Assembly (NCBI GenBank): GCA_018064925.1
Contig: JAGHUH010000011.1
Coordinates: forward strand, 1-64,000
Length of the DNA stretch: 64,000 bases
From: Candidatus Cacconaster stercorequi
Lineage (GTDB): Bacteria > Bacillota > Clostridia > Oscillospirales > Oscillospiraceae
Direction of reading: 5' to 3'
The notes beneath the pieces are model-generated. The model saw only the letters and a list, made by a program, of their open reading frames with translations. It searched no databases and had not been told where the DNA came from. Of the stretch, positions 50,398-60,265 are shown in pieces. Position 1 is the stretch's first letter, and each line of letters begins with the position of its first letter. The position numbers and the translations under genes are program-made.

Positions 50398-53115
50398 TCA
50401 GAAATGTTTCACCGTACCGCTCAGCAACAGCGTAGGTACCAGCCACAGCAGCAGGAACGCCAGCATCCGCAGCGGAGCAAGGGAATCGTAGCTCCCCACA
50501 TGGGTCAGGTAGTAGCTCAAAAACAGTCCCGCCACCGCGCCGATATAACACAGCACCGTGGAGATCCGCACCGCCTGGACAAGACGGCGGCTGCCGATCA
50601 CCGTTTCGGCAAATGGCATCAGGCCCTCGCGGTAGATCACCGCACCTGCGCGCTCCACCGTTTCCTTCGACAGGTCGGACAGCGCCAGACGGGTGGACAC
50701 ATCCGGATAGACAGGCTTGACATCCAGATTAAACTTTCGCTGCAAAAGACCCGGTGTAATATTTTCACTGCGTACCGCCAGCACCGGTTGGATCCGGCTG
50801 CGGCGAATGGCCTGCAGCGCCCATTCCACATTCCGGGACGATTGATATTTGATGGCGAAAATGGCAATCAGCTGTCCGTCCACCGCCAGGAATATACCGG
50901 TTTTCAGCTTCAACTCCCGGGGCAGATTGACCTTGTTCTTCTTCATAAAGTAGGCGCTGCCCATGGTCACGCTCTCGCCCTCGATGGTGCCGCCGACGCC
51001 GCCTTCTTCAAAGTAGTGCAGATCCGTCAATTCCTTGTGGAAGCCGCCCTCGCTGGTCAGGAGCTGCTCAAACAGTGGGGAAAGCTGACTGTGGGATGCT
51101 CGCGCCACCGTGGCGGCGTAGGACACCACCTTGCCGATCTCCTCGCCGTAGATCTTCAGGCCATTGAAGCTCACCGTTCCGGGAGGAAACAGATCGTCAT
51201 CCGTCAGCACCATGCGCTTGGAGCGGCTGACCATCTGCGCACCAAAATAGCCAGCCACGGCGCTGCCGCTTTTGACAAGGCGGCGATTCAGCCAGCACAT
51301 GGATAAGGTGCCTGTCAGCGGCAGGGACAGCGGCAGACCGGCTGTCAGCAAGGCAGACCAGATCCACAGAAACTGATTCATTTTATGATCGCTCAGGCAG
51401 ACCACGAACGCCAGCACCGTGGCGATGATCAGCAGCATGGGCACCAGCAAAATCTGCCAGCGTCGGGCCGGATCGTCGCGGTTGCTGAGATGGTAAAACC
51501 CATCCAGTCTGCCGCTCTGTTTGCAGGCACCGGCAGCAGTTACAGCAACACCATAGGGGGGTCTGCCGCCCAGATCCGCCAGATGGAACGCTTCACGCCG
51601 GGAATTGGCTACCTGCAGTTTCCCGTACAGGCACAGGCAAAGCATCACTGCCGCAGGCGCGGCAAAGGGCAGATTTTCTCCGCTGCCGGACAGCGCACCC
51701 ACCAAGCAGTTTGCCAATGCCACCACCGCGCTGATGCACCCTGCCAGTTCGCATCCGATTCGGTGTTTCTGCAGATCCTCCGACACGCTGTTCCACACGG
51801 GTGCAGCAAAGATCATCGTCACCAGCAATAGCACACCCATCATGCCAAAGCGCAGCAGCGTGGTATTCTTCCACGCACCGGGCATCACACCCAGCGCGTC
51901 CAGCGCGGACAGTACCACCAACAATCCCGTGGGAACTGTCATGTACAGCAAACTCTTGTGCCATTTCTTGCACAGGCGTTTATTATCCCGTGCCGCCTGC
52001 TCCATATCGGGTTCCGGCTCCAGTTCGATGGGATCCGGTTCCCGCGTTGCTTCCTGTCTCTTCGGTTTCTTTTTGCCGGAGCCGGACACCTTCGATGCAA
52101 GGGCCGCGCTCAGGCCCGTCAGCCGCTCCTTCAGCGAGGGCCGCGGCTCCAGAATGGCATCGTCTTCCTCCAAAACGGCATCCACCGTCTGAGCCATAAC
52201 CTGCTCCAACGATATCGCCTTACCGTTGCCCTCCGGCTCACCGGGATAACCCTCCGGCTCATCAAGTTCCGGCTCGGCGGATTCCTCAGTGCTTTCCGCC
52301 TCGTTGGGTTTCTCCACCTCGACAGCAGGGACTTCCTCGACGGGTTCCTCCGCCTCCACAGCACGGACTTCCTCAACGGGTTCTTCCGCCTCCACAGCAC
52401 GGACTTCCTCAACGGGTTCTTCCACCTCCACAGCGGGGACTTCCTCGATGGGTTCTTCCGCCTCCACAGCGAAGACTTCCTCGATGGGTTCCTCCGTCTC
52501 CACAGCAGGGACTTCCTCGACGGGTTCTTCCGCCTCCACAGCGGGGACTTCCTCAACGGGTTCTTCCGCAGCATCCTGCTTGGCCAGATCCACCGTCACG
52601 GTCTCAATCTCCGCCTTCGGCGCGGGTACTTCCTCTACCGTAACCGGTGCGTTCTTCCGGTGCAGGAAATGGAATACGCCGCGAGAGCGCTTCAAATTTT
52701 TGGTGTCCTCGGCCGACTGGGCAGACTGCGCCACCATGACTTCATCCACTGCCTGAGCAATGGTCTTTCGCAGATCTGCGGTATTGATCATTTCCGGTAC
52801 AGGTGCTCCCTTGACAGGCGTCACCGCTTCCGTTTCCACTTTCGCGGCAGGCATTTCCTGTGCCGGCGCCGCAGATGCGCTCTCCGGCTGTTTTTCTGTT
52901 TCCTTTTTCTGGAATTCTTCCACCGCGGGAAGCTCTTCCGTCATCTGCTTCGGAATACTTTCCGCCAGCGTCATAGGCTCCGCCGCACTCTGGCCAAATT
53001 CCGCCAGAATGGCCTCCAGAGAATACTCCTCGCCCTCCAGAGCTTTTACGCCCTGCAGCAGGCGGTCTGTTTCTCCCAGCGTATGAAACAATTCCTCATC
53101 CGTGTACTTGCTCAT
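50398..53115 (-). CDS. Degenerate P-type-ATPase-like protein with acidic tandem repeats
   Basis: 905 residues. Residues 1-180 are soluble and acidic; about 183-270 hold seven 12-residue repeats of the EEPVEEVPAVEA type; four to five hydrophobic segments lie at about 388-410, 422-440, 458-500 and 555-605. After a P-type-like GYFGAQMVSRSKRMVLTDD block comes D-D-D-L-F where DKTGT is expected. The nucleotide-domain pattern (GGVGGTIEGESVTMGS) and the P-domain fold (IFLAVDGQLIAIFAI, RRSRIQPVLAV) remain, but TGD and GDGxND are gone. Two last helices lie at about 855-870 and 883-899. AGGAG lies upstream, 24 bp after rlmB. Family placement is inference. Confidence 0.7.
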   Translation of the reverse strand: MSKYTDEELFHTLGETDRLLQGVKALEGEEYSLEAILAEFGQSAAEPMTLAESIPKQMTEELPAVEEFQKKETEKQPESASAAPAQEMPAAKVETEAVTPVKGAPVPEMINTADLRKTIAQAVDEVMVAQSAQSAEDTKNLKRSRGVFHFLHRKNAPVTVEEVPAPKAEIETVTVDLAKQDAAEEPVEEVPAVEAEEPVEEVPAVETEEPIEEVFAVEAEEPIEEVPAVEVEEPVEEVRAVEAEEPVEEVRAVEAEEPVEEVPAVEVEKPNEAESTEESAEPELDEPEGYPGEPEGNGKAISLEQVMAQTVDAVLEEDDAILEPRPSLKERLTGLSAALASKVSGSGKKKPKRQEATREPDPIELEPEPDMEQAARDNKRLCKKWHKSLLYMTVPTGLLVVLSALDALGVMPGAWKNTTLLRFGMMGVLLLVTMIFAAPVWNSVSEDLQKHRIGCELAGCISAVVALANCLVGALSGSGENLPFAAPAAVMLCLCLYGKLQVANSRREAFHLADLGGRPPYGVAVTAAGACKQSGRLDGFYHLSNRDDPARRWQILLVPMLLIIATVLAFVVCLSDHKMNQFLWIWSALLTAGLPLSLPLTGTLSMCWLNRRLVKSGSAVAGYFGAQMVSRSKRMVLTDDDLFPPGTVSFNGLKIYGEEIGKVVSYAATVARASHSQLSPLFEQLLTSEGGFHKELTDLHYFEEGGVGGTIEGESVTMGSAYFMKKNKVNLPRELKLKTGIFLAVDGQLIAIFAIKYQSSRNVEWALQAIRRSRIQPVLAVRSENITPGLLQRKFNLDVKPVYPDVSTRLALSDLSKETVERAGAVIYREGLMPFAETVIGSRRLVQAVRISTVLCYIGAVAGLFLSYYLTHVGSYDSLAPLRMLAFLLLWLVPTLLLSGTVKHF
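52310..52570. repeat. 36-bp tandem repeats (7 units and a partial)
   Basis: In-frame tandem units of 36 bp encode the 12-residue acidic repeat. Units differ by a few substitutions only. Such arrays can change copy number. Confidence 0.88.
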
Positions 53116-53139
53116 AGCTCTCCTCGTTTCGCCTGATAT

Positions 53140-53913
53140 TTATCCACGCTGGCGCACTGCTTCATACAGCAATATGGCAGCTGCGGCCGACGCATTCAGG
53201 GAGGAAATCCGTCCCTTCATGGGTATACTAACCAGAAAATCGCAGTTTTCGCGAGCCAAACGGGTCATCCCGTCTCCCTCACTGCCGATGACAATGGCAG
53301 CAGGGCCTTTGAGATCTGCCTCGTACAGCGTGGTGGTACCCTCGGCAGCCGTGCCGAACACCCACACGCCCTGCTTTTTCAGATCCTTCAGCAGTGCCGG
53401 AATATTGGGCACACGAGCCACCGGCATATAGCTGACGGCACCGGCGGAGGTCTTGGCCACCACGGCGGTCAGGCCGGCACTGCGGCGCTTGGGGATCACC
53501 ACGCCGTGGGCACCGGCACACTCGGCGGTACGCAGGATGGCGCCCAGATTGTGGGGATCGGAGATCTCATCGCAAACCACCAGCAGAGGATTTTCCCCCT
53601 TTTGGGCGGCGCTCTCCAGAATGGATTCCACCGTCACATATTCCCGGACGGCGGCCAGCGCAATCACGCCCTGATGGGCATGGGTGCGGCTCATATTATC
53701 CAGCTTGCGCCGATCTGCCTCCACCACCACGATTCCCTTGTCCCGGGCGCGGGAGGCAATGTGGCCCAGCGTCTTGTCGGTCTCGCCCTTGCTGATGTAG
53801 ATCTTGTCGATGGCGGTATCGGTGCGCAGCGCTTCAATGACCGCGTTGCGTCCCTCAATAATGCCATCGGCCTCGGCCTGGAGCAGCGGGGCACGGTTTT
53901 CTTTCTCTCTCAT
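53140..53913 (-). CDS. rlmB: TrmH/RlmB-family rRNA 2'-O-methyltransferase
   Basis: SPOUT-class methyltransferase, probably modifying G2251 of 23S rRNA. 257 residues: an N-terminal substrate-binding domain (IIEGRNAVIEALR), then motif 1 (SDPHNLGAILRTAECAGA), motif 2 (AIVIGSEGDGMTRLARENC) and motif 3 (IPMKGRISSLNASAAAAILLYE), which form the knotted SAM site. The start follows GAGGG; the 24-codon extension is rejected. First gene of a pair with the P-type-like protein. Confidence 0.94.
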   Translation of the reverse strand: MREKENRAPLLQAEADGIIEGRNAVIEALRTDTAIDKIYISKGETDKTLGHIASRARDKGIVVVEADRRKLDNMSRTHAHQGVIALAAVREYVTVESILESAAQKGENPLLVVCDEISDPHNLGAILRTAECAGAHGVVIPKRRSAGLTAVVAKTSAGAVSYMPVARVPNIPALLKDLKKQGVWVFGTAAEGTTTLYEADLKGPAAIVIGSEGDGMTRLARENCDFLVSIPMKGRISSLNASAAAAILLYEAVRQRG

Positions 53914-53956
53914 ATATTCGACCCTCGGTTTGAAAAAATGATATATTATACGCGAT

Positions 53957-53985
53957 TTTATAAGTATACCATATTCTTTCGGCAA
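53957..53985 (-). promoter_or_regulatory. rlmB promoter
   Basis: Minus strand: TTGCCG, 17-bp spacer, TATAAA; a further TATAAT lies closer to the start. Confidence 0.6.
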
Positions 53986-54035
53986 GATAAAGTATCATTC
54001 ATAGAAATTTTACACAAAATCCTGCGGTATGCCGC

Positions 54036-54064
54036 TTGTGGCTTCTTTATTTCTATGGTATACT
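54036..54064 (+). promoter_or_regulatory. ftsH promoter
   Basis: TTGTGG, 17-bp spacer, TATACT, ending 52 bp before ftsH. Confidence 0.7.
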
Positions 54065-54116
54065 GCCACTTAAATAGTCATATCATCCGTTTATGCGGTT
54101 ATGAAGGGAGCGCAGC

Positions 54117-56279
<2,163 letters not shown>

Positions 56280-56291
56280 AATAAGTATACT

Positions 56292-56330
56292 GCAACAAAA
56301 GCGGATGACTGATGTCATCCGCTTTTGTCA
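56292..56330. terminator. Bidirectional terminator between ftsH and the pyridoxamine kinase
   Basis: A perfect stem of about 16 bp (CAAAAGCGGATGAC and complement) with loop TGAT and T residues on both strands. Confidence 0.82.
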
Positions 56331-56344
56331 TTCGGTACTTGGAT

Positions 56345-57181
56345 TTACTTTTCCAGCCGTTCCACCAGCATGGGGATGGCACGCTCAAACTCCACGCCGT
56401 ACCACGGTGCGTTCTCGCCCTCGGCCACGGTAATCTCGATGCAATGCAGGGTATAGTCCACCGCCAGACGCAGGCTTTCCTCCAGACGCAGACCGTGCAT
56501 CATGCCGCCGATGACGGTGGAGGAAAAAATATCGCCGGTGCCGTGAAAATGAACCGGCAGCTTCTTATTAAAGTAGGTAAAGTAGCTTTCATCGGACGGG
56601 TCGTATGCCATCACGCCAACCTTGCCCTCTTCAAAGGACACACCGGTCAGCACGGCACGCTTGGCGCCCAATGCCACCAGCTTGTGCAGCAGCTCTTTGA
56701 TATACGCCTCGTCATAGCTCTCACGATATTCCATACCGGTGAGCAGACACGCCTCGGTGATATTGGGCACCACCACATCGGCACAGGATACCACCTTAGC
56801 CATCTCGGCGGGGAAATCTGCACCGAAGGCGGGATACAGCTTGCCGTCATCTGCCATGGCGGGGTCCACGAAGATCAGGGTATCGTCGCTTCTAACCATA
56901 TCAAAAAATCGGCACACATCGCTGCACTGCTGGGAATCGGCCAGATAGCCGGTATAGATGGCGTCGAAATGCACCTTTTCCTCCTGCCAATGCGCCGCAA
57001 TGGGCAGCAGCTGGTCGCTCAAATCCTTACAGGTAAAGCGGCTGAACATGGTGTGGGTGCTGAGCACCGCCGTGGGCACAATGGCGCACTCCACCCCCAT
57101 GGCGGAGACGATGGGCAGCGCCACGGTCAGCGAGCAGCGACCCAAGCAGGAAATATCTTGAATGCTGGCAATTCTTTTCAT
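56345..57181 (-). CDS. pdxY: Pyridoxal/pyridoxamine kinase
   Basis: Phosphorylates B6 vitamers. 278 residues of the ribokinase-like fold (MKRIASIQDISCLGRCSLT). Features seen: a vitamer-site region (VLSTHTMFSRFT), VVPNITEACLLTGM and the anion hole HFHGTGDIFSS with the catalytic Asp. The start follows GGAG by 8 bases. The GTGDIFSS form is typical of the PdxY/PdxK group in clostridia. Monocistronic. Confidence 0.9.
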   Translation of the reverse strand: MKRIASIQDISCLGRCSLTVALPIVSAMGVECAIVPTAVLSTHTMFSRFTCKDLSDQLLPIAAHWQEEKVHFDAIYTGYLADSQQCSDVCRFFDMVRSDDTLIFVDPAMADDGKLYPAFGADFPAEMAKVVSCADVVVPNITEACLLTGMEYRESYDEAYIKELLHKLVALGAKRAVLTGVSFEEGKVGVMAYDPSDESYFTYFNKKLPVHFHGTGDIFSSTVIGGMMHGLRLEESLRLAVDYTLHCIEITVAEGENAPWYGVEFERAIPMLVERLEK

Positions 57182-57227
57182 TGTCATGCTCCTTTTGTGT
57201 TGGTTTTCCCTCATATCGGGCATTGTT

Positions 57228-57256
57228 AGTATAGCACGGCACTGGGGCTATTAAAA
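57228..57256 (-). promoter_or_regulatory. pdxY promoter
   Basis: Minus strand: TTTTAA, 17-bp spacer, TATACT with an extended -10 TG. Confidence 0.6.
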
Positions 57257-57290
57257 CAATCAGTTTTATCCTATTTGATAATACCAGTTT

Positions 57291-57740
57291 TCAATCCCAA
57301 TAAAACTCACACAGTGCCGGGAAGCGCGCCAGCAGCTCCTCCTTTGTAAACAGCTCCAACGCCTCCTGACGGAAACGGGGCACGGTGATGCACGAAAGGA
57401 AGGTGCCATCATCCCCTGCCGGACATTTTGCGGCGAAGACCATTCCCTTTTTGACTAGGATCACCGGCTCACAGCCATCTGCCGTGCCCAGCCGCGCCGT
57501 GGACACATGGCCGTCTTCCGACACCGTCCACAGCTCCAGCGTCGCACCCTCGGCGTAGCACCAGTATTCGTCGCAGTCGATGCGGTGAAATTCCGTCCGC
57601 TCACCCGGCGATACATAGTAATACATCAGGCCCGACGCTGCCCGCCCTGCCGATGGGGACGGATCGTGCCGTTCCAAAAATGCGCCGTGCTCCACATGGG
57701 TATGCATCTCATAGCGCCGCATCAGTTCCTTTGCTGTCAT
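57291..57740 (-). CDS. Cupin protein of the DUF985 family
   Basis: 149-residue cupin. The recognisable blocks are GLMYYYVSPGERTEFHRIDCDEYW (pattern, 24 residues spanning the first cupin motif) at about 35-60 and the later PVILVKKGMVFAA. The family (like yeast YML079w) is of unknown function, perhaps sugar- or metabolite-binding. The ATG at 57740 has GAGGTG 8 bases upstream; an ATG two codons earlier is less well spaced. It begins just after the lipoprotein gene's terminator, so it may depend on read-through. Confidence 0.85.
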   Translation of the reverse strand: MTAKELMRRYEMHTHVEHGAFLERHDPSPSAGRAASGLMYYYVSPGERTEFHRIDCDEYWCYAEGATLELWTVSEDGHVSTARLGTADGCEPVILVKKGMVFAAKCPAGDDGTFLSCITVPRFRQEALELFTKEELLARFPALCEFYWD

Positions 57741-57760
57741 ATCCATTACACCTCGGTTCA

Positions 57761-57795
57761 TAAAAATATCCACCGCGCAATGCACGGTGGATATT
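57761..57795. terminator. Terminator after the lipoprotein gene
   Basis: A perfect 11-bp stem (AATATCCACCG and complement) with a 9-base loop, followed by TTTTA on the minus strand, directly before the cupin ribosome site. Confidence 0.75.
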
Positions 57796-57804
57796 CCTGG
57801 CAGA

Positions 57805-58407
57805 TTATTCCGCATCCAGCAGCATGGAGGACATCCCCGAAAATTCCACTGCAGCGATCTTCAGCGCCCGCAGATCATTGGCGGAGTAATTGTCCAGATC
57901 CTCCACGGTCTTGATCTTCGTGCTCTCGTCCAAGGTCACCGTGCAGCAATACACGGGGCCGTCATAGGAGAACAGGCACTTGTCATCAATGGAGTAGCCG
58001 GTATTTTCAAAGCCGTCGTTTTCCAGATCACCCAGCGTTTTGCCCACATAGGCGTCCAACTCCTCCTGTGTGGGGATCTTATCGGTGATGTCCGTCACGG
58101 TGACATCGCTCAATTTGCCAAGCAGCTCTTCCTTCTGGGCATCGGCGTCCTCGTCGTCATAGGGAATGGCATCGTATGCCTCATATTCCTCTGCAGACAT
58201 GGCAGCCATTACCATATACAGCGTGTCATAGCTGTCCTCTTTCTGGAAAACGCCCTTCCAGGAGCCCTCCGTGGCGGTGGACATGGTGCACTGATAACCC
58301 TCACTATACAGTTTGGTGATCTCATTTTCTTCCGTCTTCTCAGCACCGCAGCCCGCCAGAGCGGCGATCATCAGCAGCGCCAAAACAACTGAAACCAATT
58401 TTTTCAT
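57805..58407 (-). CDS. Secreted lipoprotein of unknown function
   Basis: 200 residues. A lipoprotein signal peptide ends in the lipobox AALAGC (Cys20) and is followed by an acidic, helix-rich domain with no known motif. The start is the ATG after AGGAGAG, nine codons inside the longer frame. Acidic residues are plentiful (YDDEDADAQKEE). It precedes the DUF985 cupin on the same strand, with a terminator between. No family is recognised. Confidence 0.83.
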   Translation of the reverse strand: MKKLVSVVLALLMIAALAGCGAEKTEENEITKLYSEGYQCTMSTATEGSWKGVFQKEDSYDTLYMVMAAMSAEEYEAYDAIPYDDEDADAQKEELLGKLSDVTVTDITDKIPTQEELDAYVGKTLGDLENDGFENTGYSIDDKCLFSYDGPVYCCTVTLDESTKIKTVEDLDNYSANDLRALKIAAVEFSGMSSMLLDAE

Positions 58408-58452
58408 AATTTCTCTCCTGCTTCTGTTTTTCACATTTTTGGGGGGTATTTC

Positions 58453-58482
58453 ATTTTAGCAATAAAAACATATTTCTGTCAA
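58453..58482 (-). promoter_or_regulatory. Promoter of the lipoprotein gene
   Basis: Minus strand: TTGACA, 18-bp spacer, TAAAAT, about 45 bp before the start. Confidence 0.7.
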
Positions 58483-58518
58483 CACCCTGCGCTGGACTCC
58501 GGTAAAAATCATGTTAAA

Positions 58519-58560
58519 ATGCTCCGAATCCTATGCCGATTGGCATAGGATTCGGAGCAT
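58519..58560. terminator. Perfect 19-bp hairpin after tRNA-Leu
   Basis: Arms 58519-58537 and 58542-58560 pair without a mismatch around loop GATT, then ATTTTAAC on the minus strand. It is unusually long for a terminator and lies 7 bases past the tRNA 3' end. Confidence 0.82.
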
Positions 58561-58567
58561 AATACTA

Positions 58568-58652
58568 TGGTGCGGGTATGGGGACTCGAACCCCAACGCC
58601 GTGAAGCACGAGAACCTAAATCTCGCATGTCTACCAATTCCATCATACCCGC
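58568..58652 (-). tRNA. tRNA-Leu (anticodon TAG)
   Basis: 85 nt including an encoded CCA. The acceptor stem GCGGGTA pairs with TACCCGC, the D-loop GGAATTGGTAGAC and T-loop GGTTCGAGTCC are canonical, and the anticodon stem CGAGA-TTTAGGT-TCTCG gives anticodon TAG. A long variable arm (GTGCTTCACGGCGTT) marks a class II tRNA. Discriminator A precedes CCA. It reads CUA and wobble CUN codons. Confidence 0.97.
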
Positions 58653-58663
58653 GTGTGCTGACA

Positions 58664-58692
58664 ATTGTAGCACAGATCGCCGCAAGCATCAA
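58664..58692 (-). promoter_or_regulatory. tRNA-Leu promoter
   Basis: Minus strand: TTGATG, 17-bp spacer, TACAAT, 11 bp before the tRNA 5' end. Confidence 0.75.
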
Positions 58693-58768
58693 GTATCTTT
58701 TTTTCGCCGCACTATTCGACACCGCGTTGCTTTTCCGCAATTTTTTCGTATTCTTTACGCAGAAATAC

Positions 58769-58797
58769 TTGACTTTTCTTTACCAGCTCCTTATTCT
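58769..58797 (+). promoter_or_regulatory. ilvA-type gene promoter
   Basis: TTGACT, 17-bp spacer, TATTCT. The leader of about 65 nt shows no T-box or riboswitch fold that I can recognise. Confidence 0.65.
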
Positions 58798-58865
58798 AAA
58801 GCTGTATATAACGCAGGTACATTTCCAACGAGATATGTTTCTATACTGAGAACAGGAGGCTTATT

Positions 58866-60065
58866 ATGCTGAGTATGGATATGCTGCACGACGCGCAGCG
58901 CGTGCTTTCCCCCGTGATCAATCAGACCCCGATGATCCCCGCAAAGGGATTCGTTCCCGACTGTAAATTCTATCTGAAGGCCGACTGCCTGCAAAAGACC
59001 GGTGCATTCAAGCTGCGCGGCGCTTACTACAAAATTTCCTCTCTGTCTGATGAGGAAAAATCCCGGGGCGTGATTGCCTGCTCCGCCGGCAACCATGCGC
59101 AGGGCGTGGCATTTGCCGCCCGGGACATGGGCATTGATGCCACCATCTGCATCCCCGAGGGCGCTCCGCTGTCCAAGATCGAGGCCACCCGCAGCTACGG
59201 CGCCAATGTGGTGCTGGTGCCCGGTGTATACGATGACGCCTACAATGAAGCCTGCCGCCTACGGGATGAAAAGGGCCTGACCTTCATCCATCCCTTTGAC
59301 GATTATCAGATCATGGCCGGTCAGGGCACCATCGGTCTGGAGATCATCGAGCAGCTTCCCGATGTGGATGTGGTGTTTGTTCCCATCGGCGGCGGCGGAC
59401 TGATCTCCGGCGTGGCCTATGCCATCAAGCATCTGAAGCCCGAGTGCAAGGTGATCGGCGTACAGGCCGCCGGCGCGCCCAGTATGTACAAGTCCATTAA
59501 GGGCAACCGCATTATCACGCTGGACAGCGTGGACACCATGGCCGACGGCATCAAGGTCAAGACCCCCGGCGACTTGACCTTCGATATGTGCCGCAAGTAT
59601 GTGGACGAGGTGGTCACCGTGTCCGAGACCGAGATCGCTTCCGCCATTCTGACCGTGCTGGAGAAGCAGAAGCTGGTGGCAGAAGGCGCCGGTGCCGTGG
59701 GCATTGCCGCCGCCATGTACGGCAACATTGACCTGCGGGGCAAAACGGTCTGTGCCGTCCTTTCCGGCGGCAATGTGGATGTGACCATGCTGGAGCGGAT
59801 CATCACCCGTGGTCTTGCCAAGGCCGGTCGCACCATGAGCTTTGCCACCGTGCTGCCCGATAAGCCCAAAACGCTGGCAGGACTTCTGAACATTGTGTCC
59901 GATCTGGGCGCCAACATTCTGGAGGTCAACCACGAACGCAGCAATCTGAAGGCGGATCTGGGCTCCTGCGTGGTGCATCTGCTGCTGGAGACCCGCGACC
60001 ACCGCCACATTGAGCAGATCTACGATCATCTGCGCTCCCATGGTTATCTCATTTTGGAGCGCTGA
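58866..60065 (+). CDS. ilvA: Threonine ammonia-lyase with ACT domain
   Basis: PLP enzyme deaminating L-threonine to 2-oxobutyrate. 399 residues. The PLP lysine is in TGAFKLRGAYYK, the phosphate-binding loop is IGGGGLISG, and SAGNHAQG and VLSGGNVD complete the site. A C-terminal ACT-like segment (about 325-399, with LLNIVSDLGANILEVNHERS) implies allosteric control. This is the single-ACT class (ilvA_1Cterm), which may be biosynthetic or catabolic; no isoleucine genes are nearby. AGGAGG lies upstream. Confidence 0.93.
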   Translation: MLSMDMLHDAQRVLSPVINQTPMIPAKGFVPDCKFYLKADCLQKTGAFKLRGAYYKISSLSDEEKSRGVIACSAGNHAQGVAFAARDMGIDATICIPEGAPLSKIEATRSYGANVVLVPGVYDDAYNEACRLRDEKGLTFIHPFDDYQIMAGQGTIGLEIIEQLPDVDVVFVPIGGGGLISGVAYAIKHLKPECKVIGVQAAGAPSMYKSIKGNRIITLDSVDTMADGIKVKTPGDLTFDMCRKYVDEVVTVSETEIASAILTVLEKQKLVAEGAGAVGIAAAMYGNIDLRGKTVCAVLSGGNVDVTMLERIITRGLAKAGRTMSFATVLPDKPKTLAGLLNIVSDLGANILEVNHERSNLKADLGSCVVHLLLETRDHRHIEQIYDHLRSHGYLILER

Positions 60066-60075
60066 CACACCATCT

Positions 60076-60116
60076 AAAAAAAACCGATGAGTCGAAATGT
60101 GGCTCATCGGTTTTTC
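60076..60116 (+). terminator. Terminator after ilvA
   Basis: Stem AAACCGATGAG/CTCATCGGTTT with an 11-base loop, flanked by A and T runs. Confidence 0.82.
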
Positions 60117-60213
60117 ATTTTCGGTATTTTGCCGAAAAGACAGCCGTTCTATGGTGGAAATCACTCAAATTTTCGCCTGTCCTATCTTTTTTCTCCATGA
60201 ACGGGCATTGTTG

Positions 60214-60222
60214 TGCTATACT
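60214..60222 (+). promoter_or_regulatory. Extended -10 promoter of the PLP decarboxylase
   Basis: TGCTATACT with no good -35, about 43 bp before the gene. Confidence 0.5.
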
Positions 60223-60265
60223 GTATGCAGTGCATTTCCTACAAAAACAGAAAGGGAGTCGTGTT

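Noticed and set aside
52310..52570. CRISPR-like array
   Set aside because: Units are contiguous, in frame and without unique spacers; it is a coding tandem repeat.
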